Origin: CBDFNN01 sp965250215
GTDB taxonomy: Bacteria > Bacteroidota > Rhodothermia > Rhodothermales > DATKEJ01
Reading direction: 5' to 3'
Length of the DNA: 64,000 nucleotides
NCBI GenBank assembly: GCA_965250215.1
Contig: CBDFNN010000004.1
Coordinates: forward strand, 3,224,001 to 3,288,000
In this document: in pieces, positions 17,551-26,552 of the stretch
How positions within the stretch are numbered: the stretch's first letter is position 1
Layout: every line of letters begins with the position of its first letter
The notes under the pieces: generated by a model
Told to the model about the DNA's origin: nothing
The model's database searches: none
The model's input: the letters and a program-made list of their open reading frames with translations, nothing else
Translations under genes and position numbers: made by a program

Positions 17551-18678
17551 CTATCGAATGAAGTTAAATAACCGATTAAATCTCGGAAAGCTTTCCTTAT
17601 CATCCCAGGAGAAATAGATTAAAAATGCTTTCCCGACGAGATGGTCTTGAGGCACAAAACCCCAAAAACGACTGTCCAATGAATTGTCTCTATTGTCACC
17701 GATGGCAAAATAGTAGTCTTGGTCAAATACGTAACTCTTGGATTCTACTCCATTCACTTCAAATCGATTTACCCCAAGCCGCTTTACCTGCTTCTCTTCA
17801 TAATTTTCAACCAAGTCCTTGTACATGGCCCAATTAGCATCTGTTAAAAAGACCTCTACACCCTTCTTCGGAATCGTAATAGGCCCGTAATTATCTCGTC
17901 CCCAAGAACTACCTTCAGGAAATATTCCAGACATCCTCAGCCTGTCATTTGCCGATAGAATGTGAGGCCTTACCTCGTTGACATAACTCCATTTCTCGAT
18001 TTCCCTAGCCTCTCCCTCCGTAGCGTTTGGAATCCGAACAACTTTCCCGTCGCTTGAACCTGGTTGCAACATCCGAGGATCGATTCGAAATTCCTCAAGC
18101 TTCCTTCTAGGCAAACGAACTTGAGCGTCGGTCTTCTCGACGGCCCATTCCTGTTGCATTCCTTCGCTCATCGGTATCGCCGTGCCATTCACATGCACAA
18201 CTTTGTCCCTCAGCTCAAAAACATCACCCGGAAGCCCCATTGCTCTCTTGATATAGTGCGTCTTCCTTTCTATCACCGCATCCTCTGGTGGAAAGTTGAA
18301 CACAAAAGGATCACCTCTCTTGACACTTTGAAAGCCAGGGATTCGAAACCATGGTAGCTCTTTCGATACGTGAATGTCTGTGAATGGTATCCCAAAAGTC
18401 ATGGGTGTTCTAGGACCGTAGTGAATTTTTGAAACTAAGAGAAAGTCACCGACCAATAGGTTCTTCTCCATTGACGGAGTAGGAATTCGAAAGGCCTCAA
18501 AAATGAAAGCCTTAACGATAATGGCAGCAATTAGGGCAAAGACGATCGTATCTAACCACTCGCGCATGGCAGACTTTCCAGGCTTCGACTTGTTACCCTT
18601 CTTGTTCCCGCCTCCCTGGTTCTTTGAATTTTTTTGACGTTCCAGTCGACGAGATTTCTTATCAGTATTTTTGGCCAT
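17551..18678 (-). CDS. lepB: Signal peptidase I
   Basis: Inner-membrane serine protease that removes signal peptides. After a cytosolic Lys/Gly/Asn-rich tail (residues 1-37) comes one membrane helix (40-60), the catalytic Ser69 in IPTPSMEKNLLVGDF, the catalytic Lys in HYIKRAMGLPGD near 144, and the box GDNRDNSLDSRFWGFVP near the C-terminus. I start at ATG 18676-18678 (MAKNTDKK), 13 bases after lepA; an in-frame extension of 21 residues upstream would overlap lepA. About 375 residues is long for the family because of an inserted segment between the catalytic Lys and the GDN box, as often seen in Bacteroidota. Operon with lepA. Confidence 0.93.
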   Translation of the reverse strand: MAKNTDKKSRRLERQKNSKNQGGGNKKGNKSKPGKSAMREWLDTIVFALIAAIIVKAFIFEAFRIPTPSMEKNLLVGDFLLVSKIHYGPRTPMTFGIPFTDIHVSKELPWFRIPGFQSVKRGDPFVFNFPPEDAVIERKTHYIKRAMGLPGDVFELRDKVVHVNGTAIPMSEGMQQEWAVEKTDAQVRLPRRKLEEFRIDPRMLQPGSSDGKVVRIPNATEGEAREIEKWSYVNEVRPHILSANDRLRMSGIFPEGSSWGRDNYGPITIPKKGVEVFLTDANWAMYKDLVENYEEKQVKRLGVNRFEVNGVESKSYVFDQDYYFAIGDNRDNSLDSRFWGFVPQDHLVGKAFLIYFSWDDKESFPRFNRLFNFIR

Positions 18679-18691
18679 CAAGGATAAATAT

Positions 18692-20491
18692 TTAATCTTC
18701 CATGGAAAGGACAGCAAGAAAAGCTTCTTGGGGGACTTCAACGCTTCCTACTTGCTTCATTCGTTTCTTTCCTTTCTTTTGCTTCTCAAGCAATTTTCTC
18801 TTTCTGCTAATGTCACCTCCATAACATCGGGCGGTGACGTCTTTCCGAACAGGTTTGACTGTCTCACGGGCAATCACCTTATTTCCGATGGCGGCCTGAA
18901 TAGCAACAGCAAAAAGTTGTCGTGGAATCAACTCCCTAAGCTTCTTTGTCAGTTTTCGCCCCATCTCGTATGCTTTGTCTCTGTGTACGATGGTTGAGAG
19001 GGCATCAACAGGATCGCCGTTCAACAAAACGTCAAGTTTGACCAGAGCTCCGGGTCTAAACTCAAGAACCTCATAATCGAGACTAGCATAACCTCTACTC
19101 ACACTCTTCAGCTTGTCATAAAAATCGAACACGATCTCACCGAGTGGCAGCTCATATTTCAGATCCACTCTCTCCGGACTCAAATACTGTGTATCGAGAT
19201 ATATGCCCCTTCGATCTTGGCAAAGCTTCATCAGATTGCCAATGTATTCAGTTGGTGTGATTATTTGGGCTCGAACATATGGCTCCAGAATTTGGTCGAC
19301 AGATCCCACGTCTGGAAGCTCACTGGGATTGTCGACCCACTTATGACTCCCGTCCGTCTTGACCACTTCATACTTCACGTTTGGAACGGTGGTCACGATG
19401 TCCATCGAGAACTCGCGATCCAGTCTTTCTTGGACAACTTCCATGTGAAGCATGCCGAGGAAACCCACCCTGAAACCGAATCCAAGAGCAACCGATGTCT
19501 CCGGCTCATAACTCAGTGCTGAGTCATTCAATTGAAGTTTGTCGAGTGAAGCTCGAAGGTCTTCGAAATCTTCCGTATTGGATGGATAGACTCCACTAAA
19601 AACCATCGGCTTTACCTCCTTGAAGCCAGCCACAGCTTCGTTCGCTGGATTCTTCTGATGGGTAACTGTATCTCCGACTTGAGTGTGTTGAACGTCTTTG
19701 ACAGACCCGATCACATAGCCCACCTCACCAGCCTGCAATTCCTCACAGGCCTCCATTCCGATCTTCAGAGTTCCGATTTCTTCGGCGAAGTAGTTCTCAT
19801 CCGTCGCCATAAAGTTGATTGGATCACCTTTTCGAAGCACACCATCGAATAGACGGGTGTATACAACGCTACCGCGATACTGATCGAAGACTGAGTCAAA
19901 AATCAGGGCTTTTAGGGGAGCATGTTTGTCGCCACTTGGGGGAGGGACTTTCGAGATAAGATGTTCTAAGAGTTCAGGCACGCCATCGCCAGTTTTCGCA
20001 GAAACATGTAGAATATCTTCACGCTCTCCACCTAGTAATTCCAGAATGGTATGAGCAACAGCGTCAGGCTGCGCACTCGGAAGATCAACTTTGTTAAGAA
20101 CAGGAATGATCTCGAGATCCAAATCGACAGCCATATACAGGTTCGAAATGGTTTGAGCCTCTATACCTTGTGCCGCATCGACGACCAAGATGGCACCCTC
20201 ACAAGCTCGAAGTGCTCGAGACACTTCGTAGGTAAAATCTACGTGCCCAGGCGTATCAATTAAGTTCAGGACAAAATCTTCACCGGACTTCGCCTTGTAA
20301 TTCATACGAATGGCGTGACTCTTTATCGTAATCCCACGCTCTCTCTCGAGGTCCATGCTGTCAAGAACTTGATCCTGCATCTCTCGTTTTGAAATCGTCC
20401 CAGTGGCCTCAAGCAATCGATCCGCCAAAGTAGATTTGCCGTGGTCGATGTGCGCAATGATGCAGAAGTTACGTATATGCTTTTGATCCAA
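18692..20491 (-). CDS. lepA: Elongation factor 4 (LepA GTPase)
   Basis: Ribosome-associated GTPase that acts on stalled or mistranslocated ribosomes. The G1 motif is AHIDHGKST at residues 13-21, with RERGITIKS, DTPGHVDF and NKVDLPSA following. The C-terminal LepA-specific domain ends in RKRKLLEKQKKGKKRMKQVG, the usual basic tail. The start is TTG at 20489-20491; no ATG or GTG lies between it and the G1 motif, so the TTG is convincing. 599 residues, complete. It lies just upstream of lepB in the same orientation. Confidence 0.96.
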   Translation of the reverse strand: MDQKHIRNFCIIAHIDHGKSTLADRLLEATGTISKREMQDQVLDSMDLERERGITIKSHAIRMNYKAKSGEDFVLNLIDTPGHVDFTYEVSRALRACEGAILVVDAAQGIEAQTISNLYMAVDLDLEIIPVLNKVDLPSAQPDAVAHTILELLGGEREDILHVSAKTGDGVPELLEHLISKVPPPSGDKHAPLKALIFDSVFDQYRGSVVYTRLFDGVLRKGDPINFMATDENYFAEEIGTLKIGMEACEELQAGEVGYVIGSVKDVQHTQVGDTVTHQKNPANEAVAGFKEVKPMVFSGVYPSNTEDFEDLRASLDKLQLNDSALSYEPETSVALGFGFRVGFLGMLHMEVVQERLDREFSMDIVTTVPNVKYEVVKTDGSHKWVDNPSELPDVGSVDQILEPYVRAQIITPTEYIGNLMKLCQDRRGIYLDTQYLSPERVDLKYELPLGEIVFDFYDKLKSVSRGYASLDYEVLEFRPGALVKLDVLLNGDPVDALSTIVHRDKAYEMGRKLTKKLRELIPRQLFAVAIQAAIGNKVIARETVKPVRKDVTARCYGGDISRKRKLLEKQKKGKKRMKQVGSVEVPQEAFLAVLSMED

Positions 20492-20611
20492 ACCCGTAGA
20501 ACGTTTACAGCAAATTTCGAGACAGCGAATATACCGCCAATTGGGAATAGAAGCTCAACGGGAAAGCTAGAGAAGGGTTCGCTAAGCTATCAAATTGGTT
20601 GATTTTCAAAA

Positions 20612-20642
20612 CAAAAAAGGGGAGACGTTTACACGTCTCCCC
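20612..20642 (-). terminator. Rho-independent terminator of the AraC-type gene
   Basis: Perfect 10-bp stem GGGGAGACGT (20619-20628) / ACGTCTCCCC (20633-20642) with a 4-base loop. On the minus strand it is followed by TTTTTT (20613-20618). It lies about 60 bases past the stop of the helix-turn-helix gene and before the lepA promoter region. Confidence 0.9.
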
Positions 20643-20702
20643 TAACCTCCGATTAAACGCAAGTACGGGACAAGGAATTGATGCTTCTTACCCTAGGTTC
20701 TT

Positions 20703-21119
20703 TCAGGAACCACTACTTTTTCTAGCGGGTTTGAAATCGGTAGGTTTGCCTCCAAAAAATCTTCTAAATGCGCGGTTATAAGACTCGGCTGTTTTGTATC
20801 CAACAGATAGAGCAACTTGATACATGGGTATGTCAGGGAAAGACTCAATAAAATGTCTTGCCGCCTTCATACGTCGCTCTTCGATATACTCCCTAACACT
20901 TTGGCCTGCTTCATATTTGAAAATCGACGAGATGTTGTTGTTGTGCAGTTCACATCGCTTTCGAGCCTGGGCCACATTTAACCAGGATTCATTGTAATTC
21001 TCGTCTATAAATCGAGCCAAGGTTTGAACGGCTTCGGACCACGCCGCATCTGGTCTTGGTAATTTTCGATTTAATCGAGTAAACTCTGCCTCTATTAGCT
21101 TCTCGTTTTGCTGCCTCAT
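20703..21119 (-). CDS. AraC-family helix-turn-helix protein without a sensor domain
   Basis: About 138 residues. The C-terminal half is an AraC/XylS DNA-binding domain with two helix-turn-helix units: YEAGQSVREYIEERRMKAARHFI and VALSVGYKTAESYNRAFRRFFGGKP, the second being the strongest match to the family. The N-terminal 40 residues (LPRPDAAWSEAVQTLARFIDE) replace the usual ligand-binding domain. I prefer ATG 21117-21119; a GTG two codons earlier (21125) is also possible. Its target is unknown. It is monocistronic, with its own terminator. Confidence 0.85.
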   Translation of the reverse strand: MRQQNEKLIEAEFTRLNRKLPRPDAAWSEAVQTLARFIDENYNESWLNVAQARKRCELHNNNISSIFKYEAGQSVREYIEERRMKAARHFIESFPDIPMYQVALSVGYKTAESYNRAFRRFFGGKPTDFKPARKSSGS

Positions 21120-21402
21120 CTTCACACCTACGTATATCGCTCAAGGAATGGGCCTCCTACAACCCTCCTGGAGCTCGCTTCGAATATATCAAGCAATGGC
21201 TGCTCTGTTATCATTCCAAATAGGGATTTGCAAAGATTCAAATATCAGACCAACCGTTAAGAAGATAACACTCCTATTAACAATAATCAACTATATTGGA
21301 ATGTATTCTTTTCTAATGTTAGAAGATTCGCTGGAAGGGCTCTTGTAACGAACTATTCGTTATCCAGACAGATCTCACTTAATGTGAAAAGCACTCGTCA
21401 CA

Positions 21403-22344
21403 TTGCTGAATTTGTCCTATAATCTCAGAATTCTAGAACGTTATCAAAATATCATCCCAAACTGGGCACAATTCAATTACGCTTGGGAGAGTGCGCTGCC
21501 TCTCTGCTTCTGGCGCAATCAATTGAGAATTGAGAAGCTCCCTTTTGAAAATTGGTTGGAAAGGCATCGACTTCAAGCTAAGGCCTCGGTTTGGAATCCC
21601 CTTCTATACCACCTCATAGAGTCCGAAGAAGAGAGCGCAAAGCTAGGTTCAAGTCTTCCCTATTTGACTGGACTGCTCCACATTCAAGAAGCCGTATCAA
21701 CTATCCCAGTTCTACTTGCCGACTTGGGAAGCGAAAACAAATTGCTTGACCTTTGTGGCGCGCCAGGGGGGAAAACAGTTTTTGCGGCTCAGCTAATGAA
21801 CAACTCGGGTCTCATCGTCTGCAACGATTCCAATTCATATCGACTTAAGGCCGTCCGAGGAAATATGGATCGGCTTGGTATAACAAATACGATCGTCACA
21901 AATCTCAATGGCATTAACTATCCAAATAGCAGCACTCGCTATGATAGGATCTTTGTCGACGCTCCTTGCTCGTGCGAAGGGACTCTCAGAAAAAGCCCGG
22001 AGGTCATCAAGAGACACTCCCAGAAAAACATCGAACGAATCAGTCATATCCAAGAACTACTTTTGGAGCGATCCATCCATCTCGTGGAACCAGGCGGTCT
22101 TATTATCTACTCAACCTGCACTTTCGCTCCTGAAGAAAACGAGAGGGTAATTTCTCGAGTCCTTTCTAGGCTTAATATCGAGATTAAGATAGAATCAGCC
22201 GTCTTACCAGGGTTCGAATTTTCCCCAGGGTTAAAGAGTTGGGAAGAAGAAGACTTCATTGAAGGAATCGACGCTTGCATGCGCATTTGGCCTCATCAGA
22301 ATGATACTGGAGGATTCTTCGTTGCCCGACTAAGGAAGGTATAG
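21403..22344 (+). CDS. rsmF: RsmB/NOP-type rRNA m5C methyltransferase, catalytic half (RsmF-like)
   Basis: SAM-dependent cytosine-C5 RNA methyltransferase. SAM motif I is LLDLCGAPGGKTVFAAQL, motif IV is DAPCSCEGTLRKSPE with its conserved Cys, and motif VI is IIYSTCTFAPEENE with the catalytic Cys in STC. The start is TTG at 21403. At 313 residues it ends right after FFVARLRKV, where full RsmF-type proteins of about 460 residues continue into an RNA-binding C-terminal part. The gene that begins 3 bases later encodes exactly that missing part, in the same reading frame, beyond a single TAG (22342-22344). Confidence 0.88.
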   Translation: MLNLSYNLRILERYQNIIPNWAQFNYAWESALPLCFWRNQLRIEKLPFENWLERHRLQAKASVWNPLLYHLIESEEESAKLGSSLPYLTGLLHIQEAVSTIPVLLADLGSENKLLDLCGAPGGKTVFAAQLMNNSGLIVCNDSNSYRLKAVRGNMDRLGITNTIVTNLNGINYPNSSTRYDRIFVDAPCSCEGTLRKSPEVIKRHSQKNIERISHIQELLLERSIHLVEPGGLIIYSTCTFAPEENERVISRVLSRLNIEIKIESAVLPGFEFSPGLKSWEEEDFIEGIDACMRIWPHQNDTGGFFVARLRKV

Positions 22345-22347
22345 TCT

Positions 22348-22824
22348 ATGTCAGAGCAACTAGAATTCAGAGAAATCATTGAGTCGAGCCTTCGTCGATT
22401 CGGCATAGAGCTCGATGAGCTAAACGATTTCGGATTTGACACTACTAGAAAAAAGTACATCTCAATTCATTCAGTCAAGGGCGACTATGATAATTCTCAT
22501 TCATTATCAATCGGAATTCCATTTCTCAAGCACCGCCTTTCTCATCCAAAATTAACGACTGCCGGTGCTCTATTACTGGGTCATTTAGCAACCAGAAACA
22601 TTGTCAATTTGGATGCAGACCAGTCTCGAAAATACCTTAAATGTGAGCTGATGGATTTGGAGAACTCGGCTCTGGAAAATTGCGATGATAAAGGATTCGT
22701 CATTGCCCGTCACGACGGACTCTCTCTTGGTCTAGCTTTTCAGGAACGCGATGAAGATGGACTCTGGCTCAAAGGGCTCTACCCAGCACGATGGAGAAAA
22801 GGAGACATATTGCATTTCGACTGA
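22348..22824 (+). CDS. RsmF C-terminal RNA-binding (PUA-like) domain as a separate frame
   Basis: 158 residues without a catalytic domain. The segment SIGIPFLKHRLSHPKLTTAGALLLGHL and the end KGFVIARHDGLSLGLAF followed by LKGLYPARWRKGD follow the pattern of the C-terminal domain of RsmF-type methyltransferases (G-hhhhh-GLPLGW...YP-hWR). It is in the same frame as the preceding methyltransferase, separated by TAG-TCT and starting at ATG 22348. It is therefore either a second subunit made by reinitiation or the 3' half of a gene broken by a nonsense codon. The 176 bases after it carry no gene. Confidence 0.65.
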   Translation: MSEQLEFREIIESSLRRFGIELDELNDFGFDTTRKKYISIHSVKGDYDNSHSLSIGIPFLKHRLSHPKLTTAGALLLGHLATRNIVNLDADQSRKYLKCELMDLENSALENCDDKGFVIARHDGLSLGLAFQERDEDGLWLKGLYPARWRKGDILHFD

Positions 22825-23000
22825 CATGGGACTACTAGGCGAAGCTCCGTTTTAGAGTTGCTGTCCTGTGATTGTTGTCATTTTCAGTTTCGCCATTATT
22901 GCCTTATTCTATTTCGACGAATCTAGAGTCCTTTGACTCACAAAGTTCACATTTCAAGACTCTTAGCCCTTTTTCCCTAGGCATTTCTTATCTTCCTGCC

Positions 23001-24128
23001 ATGTCTAAAATCAGTTCGACTCTGCGATGCACAACTCTTGGAATCGCACTAATAACTCTAATCTTTATTCCAGCCCACGCTCAGAATAATGCAAATCCCG
23101 AGCCTCTGCGCATCGCCATTGCAGGTCTGACGCATGGGCATGTTAATTGGATACTGAAGCGTGGCCCTGATCCTCTTATTGACATTGTCGGCATTTTTGA
23201 ACCTAACGCCGAGGTCGCACAGAAATATGCCAAGAAATACAACTTTGGAATGAGCCTCGTCTACAATGATCTTGACGTCATGCTGGACAAGGTCAAGCCA
23301 GAAGCAATTGCTGGATTCAATCCCATAAGCGAACATGTCGACATAGTCCGATCCGCAGCTCCGCGAGGTGTGCACATCATGGTGGAGAAGCCTTTGGCCA
23401 CAAATATGAAAGATGCGCTTGAAATGGAGAAGCTGGCGAAAGAGCATCACGTCATGTTAATCACAAATTACGAGACCACTTGGTACGAGACTACACAAAG
23501 GGTATTCGAATTAGCACACGAGGATCAAGCCTTGGGTCCCATCAGAAAAATCGTCGTCCACGACGGTCATCCTGGTCCACAGGAAATTGGTGTGCAGGAG
23601 GAATTCTTGGAATGGCTGACAGATCCTGCTAAAAACGGAGCTGGAGCTCTAACCGATTTTGGCTGCTACGGTGCAAATCTTGCAACTTGGCTTTTGAAGG
23701 GACAACGCCCGGTCACTGTAACTGCTCTAACCCAGCAGATAAAACCAGACATCTACCCAAATGTCGACGACGAGGCAACAATAATTCTTACCTATCCTGA
23801 GACACAAGTCATTATCCAAGCTTCTTGGAACTGGCCACACAATAGAAAAGACTGGGAGGTTTACGGAACGCAGGCGTATGTAAGAACGGTAGACAAAGAG
23901 CTGATGTATCTAATCCAAGATGGCGACTCTGAAATAAAATTGACGCTTGAAGATATTCCTTCTCCTTACAACGATCCGTTTACTAATCTTCGAGCTCTTG
24001 TGAAAGGAGAGATCGATCCAGTTGAAAACGATCTCGGTTCACTTTCCATAAACATGATCGTCGTCGAAATTCTTGATGCTGCCATTAAATCAGCGGAAGA
24101 AAACAGAACCATCCAACTTAGTCCCTGA
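23001..24128 (+). CDS. Gfo/Idh/MocA-family oxidoreductase with a signal peptide
   Basis: About 375 residues from ATG 23001. The N-terminus is an apparent Sec signal ending PAHAQ, then LRIAIAGLTHGHVNW starts the Rossmann fold. The EKP motif of the family is present (MVEKPLATNMKDALEMEKL), and ALTDFGCYGANL is in the substrate-binding region. The usual GxGxxG nucleotide loop is altered to GLTHGH, as in other secreted or glycosidase-like relatives. NAD(P) use outside the cytosol is uncertain; no twin-arginine is visible. One base separates it from the cyanophycinase-like gene, suggesting joint expression. Substrate unknown, probably a sugar or cyclitol. Confidence 0.82.
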   Translation: MSKISSTLRCTTLGIALITLIFIPAHAQNNANPEPLRIAIAGLTHGHVNWILKRGPDPLIDIVGIFEPNAEVAQKYAKKYNFGMSLVYNDLDVMLDKVKPEAIAGFNPISEHVDIVRSAAPRGVHIMVEKPLATNMKDALEMEKLAKEHHVMLITNYETTWYETTQRVFELAHEDQALGPIRKIVVHDGHPGPQEIGVQEEFLEWLTDPAKNGAGALTDFGCYGANLATWLLKGQRPVTVTALTQQIKPDIYPNVDDEATIILTYPETQVIIQASWNWPHNRKDWEVYGTQAYVRTVDKELMYLIQDGDSEIKLTLEDIPSPYNDPFTNLRALVKGEIDPVENDLGSLSINMIVVEILDAAIKSAEENRTIQLSP

Positions 24129-24129
24129 A

Positions 24130-25017
24130 ATGAAGAAATCTATTTTAATAAGCCTCTGCGCTACGATCTGCATATCGCTCGTCGGTGATTCAGAACTTCG
24201 AGGGCAGACCACTGGCCCAGAGAATGGTTGGCTTATCATTGCAGGGGGAGCGGTCAAGGATAAGCGAATAATGGAGAGATTCCTTGATTTGGCTGGAGGA
24301 CCTGATGTTCCTATAGTAGTCATTCCCACAGCTTCTGGACAAGATAGCTTCGGTCCCTACTGGCGAGGGCTTATTCCTTTCAAGAAAGCTGGTGCCAGCA
24401 ATATCAGGATCCTACACACGACAGATCCAGAGGAAGCAAATCAAGAGGAGTTTTACTCTGTCATAGATAATGCAAATGGCGTTTGGTTTACAGGTGGGAG
24501 ACAATGGCGATTGGCAGATGCCTACTTGAATACCAAAACTCACGATGCACTTTGGCGACTCCTTGATCGAGATGGAGTTATTGGTGGCTCCTCAGCAGGG
24601 GCAACTATTCAGGGTTCTTATCTAGCGAGAGGTGATTCAGAGACAAACGTCGTCATGATGGGCGACCATGAAGAGGGACTCAGTTTTATAAAGAACGTCG
24701 CCATCGATCAGCATCTTTTGAAAAGGAATCGACATTTTGATCTTCTAGAAATTGTAGAGCAAAAAAATGAGTTGCTCGGGATAGGTATTGACGAGAACAC
24801 CGCCATCGTGGTACGTGGTAATAATTTCGACGTTATCGGGCGATCCTACGTCGCGATATATGACTATAGCCATTCGATTGATAAAGGGGGGCGCTTCTAC
24901 TTTCTCGGGCCGGACGATCATTTCAACATGAACATCCGAGAGCCTTTTAGAGTGATGACTCAATTTGTACCTCTGAACCGAATAGAGCCGAAGAGCTGGG
25001 ATCTTCTGGACTATTAG
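24130..25017 (+). CDS. Cyanophycinase-like/peptidase S51 family protein, exported
   Basis: 295 residues from ATG 24130, with a signal peptide ending ELRGQ. The mature part begins GWLIIAGGAVKD, as cyanophycinases do, with PTASGQDS, the FTGGRQWRLADAY loop and the nucleophile Ser in VIGGSSAGATIQGSYLARGD. The C-terminal half (LLGIGIDENTAIVV, VIGRSYVAIYD) also fits. Secreted relatives are often called Type 1 glutamine amidotransferase-like or cyanophycinase; action on cyanophycin itself is not shown by sequence. It is paired with the secreted oxidoreductase upstream. Confidence 0.82.
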   Translation: MKKSILISLCATICISLVGDSELRGQTTGPENGWLIIAGGAVKDKRIMERFLDLAGGPDVPIVVIPTASGQDSFGPYWRGLIPFKKAGASNIRILHTTDPEEANQEEFYSVIDNANGVWFTGGRQWRLADAYLNTKTHDALWRLLDRDGVIGGSSAGATIQGSYLARGDSETNVVMMGDHEEGLSFIKNVAIDQHLLKRNRHFDLLEIVEQKNELLGIGIDENTAIVVRGNNFDVIGRSYVAIYDYSHSIDKGGRFYFLGPDDHFNMNIREPFRVMTQFVPLNRIEPKSWDLLDY

Positions 25018-25119
25018 TACGAGGTTGAGATCCTTCATTATTATTAGACGCCTGCTGCCTTTAAAGTCAGAACTATATCCTCAGGCTAGATTGAAATCAA
25101 CTAAAAACAAGCTGCTTCC

Positions 25120-26088
25120 TTGCTAAATCTACCTTGTTTTCAAGACGTGCGAGATGCTGCAGACCGATTGAAAGGTGTTGCAAATCGGACGCCAATTCAC
25201 ACATCCAGAACCTTTAACGAGGCCTTCGATGTCGATGCTTTTTTCAAATGCGAAAATTTCCAACGAGTCGGAGCTTTCAAGTTTAGGGGAGGCTACAATT
25301 CCTTGGCAAAATTGTCGGAGAAGCAGAGAAGATCGGGTGTCGTCACGTGGTCGAGCGGGAACCACGCCCAGGCTATTGCACTCGCCGGAAAGATCCTGGA
25401 TATCCCAAGGGCCATCGTAATGCCCGAGGATGCACCAAAGGTCAAATTAACGGCAACGCGAGGTTACGGAGCTGAAGTCATTCTCTATGATCGCGAAAAA
25501 GTGGAGCGCGAAGTCCTAGGTCGGCAAATTGCGGCGGAGAGAAATGCGACAATTATTCCACCTTACGACCATCCAGACGTTATCTCGGGTCAGGCAACGG
25601 CTTCCTTGGAATTTATTGAAGACCAACCAGACATTGATACTCTTGTGGTCTGCTGTGGAGGAGGAGGTCTTCTTTCAGGTTCGGCGATCGTGGCAAAAGC
25701 ACAGAAGCACAATGTTCGTGTTATTGGAGTAGAGCCGGAAGCTGGTGACGATGTTAAGCGATCCTTCGAGTCAGGCACCTTACAAAAATGCCACAACCCA
25801 GACACCATTGCAGATGGAGCTCGAACTCACTATCCCGGTGAATATACCCTTCCCCTGATAATTCAAAACGTCGATGAAATGGTTACGGTCTCCGATCAAG
25901 ATCTCATTGAGGCGATGAGATTTGTCTGGTCTAGAATGAAAATAATAATTGAACCAACCGGTGCTTTGGCTATTGCGGCCGTCATGACCGGTAAAGTCAA
26001 AAACAAGAAAGGCAAGACTGGAATGATAATCTCCGGAGGGAATGTTGATCTAGCCTATGCAAATCGACTTATGTATCCCTTGGAATAA
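25120..26088 (+). CDS. Threonine/serine dehydratase or racemase-type PLP enzyme
   Basis: Fold-type II PLP enzyme of 322 residues. The PLP lysine is K54 in VGAFKFRGGYN, with WSSGNHAQAIALA, the phosphate loop CCGGGGLLSGSA, and EPTGALAIAAVM near the end. It lacks the C-terminal ACT domain of biosynthetic IlvA, so it belongs with the catabolic threonine ammonia-lyase, serine racemase and hydroxyaspartate ammonia-lyase group; these cannot be separated by eye. TTG start at 25120, where family members begin; no closer ATG exists. 13 bases separate it from the SRPBCC gene. Confidence 0.88.
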   Translation: MLNLPCFQDVRDAADRLKGVANRTPIHTSRTFNEAFDVDAFFKCENFQRVGAFKFRGGYNSLAKLSEKQRRSGVVTWSSGNHAQAIALAGKILDIPRAIVMPEDAPKVKLTATRGYGAEVILYDREKVEREVLGRQIAAERNATIIPPYDHPDVISGQATASLEFIEDQPDIDTLVVCCGGGGLLSGSAIVAKAQKHNVRVIGVEPEAGDDVKRSFESGTLQKCHNPDTIADGARTHYPGEYTLPLIIQNVDEMVTVSDQDLIEAMRFVWSRMKIIIEPTGALAIAAVMTGKVKNKKGKTGMIISGGNVDLAYANRLMYPLE

Positions 26089-26101
26089 CTCTATACTAAA
26101 T

Positions 26102-26539
26102 ATGTCTGTGACTATCATTACGCGCGACATCAAAGCCTCTCGGGAATTAGTTTTCAATACCGTTGCTGACATTGAAAACTTTTCCAAAGCGATCCCTCAC
26201 ATAAAGGAAGTTGAGTTTTTGACAGAATCCAGACTCGGAGTTGGCACAAGATTCCGCGAAACTAGGGATATGAATGGGCGGGAAGCGGTAACAGAATTGG
26301 AAGTGACGGAGTACGAAGAAAATGAAAAAGTCAGACTAGTCACGGACAGCCATGGAACAGTTTGGGATACGATCTTCATAACAGAAGACAAGGATGGATC
26401 GACCCTTTTGACATTGAAAATGGATGCGCGTCCACACTCCTTTCTTGCCCGAATCATGATCCCCTTGACCGCGGGAATAATCAAGAAGGCCATCGATAAG
26501 GACCTGCAAGCTGTAAAAGAATACTGTGAGGCGAGCTAG
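26102..26539 (+). CDS. SRPBCC (START-like) family protein
   Basis: 145 residues from ATG 26102. Typical beginning of polyketide-cyclase/dehydratase-like proteins: ITRDIKASRELVFNTVADIENF, then VGTRFRETRDMNG, GTVWDTIF, LLTLKMDARPHSFLARIM and a long C-terminal helix ending KDLQAVKEYCE. These small hydrophobic-pocket proteins bind lipids or other ligands; there is no visible catalytic motif. It sits between the dehydratase and the TIGR02757 gene at 13-base spacing. Confidence 0.8.
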   Translation: MSVTIITRDIKASRELVFNTVADIENFSKAIPHIKEVEFLTESRLGVGTRFRETRDMNGREAVTELEVTEYEENEKVRLVTDSHGTVWDTIFITEDKDGSTLLTLKMDARPHSFLARIMIPLTAGIIKKAIDKDLQAVKEYCEAS

Positions 26540-26552
26540 CTTGTCCAAACAC

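Noticed and set aside
21148..21348. 66-codon plus-strand frame between the AraC-type gene and rsmF
   Set aside because: No ribosome site, no recognisable protein pattern and mixed composition; it occupies the probable promoter region of two divergent genes.
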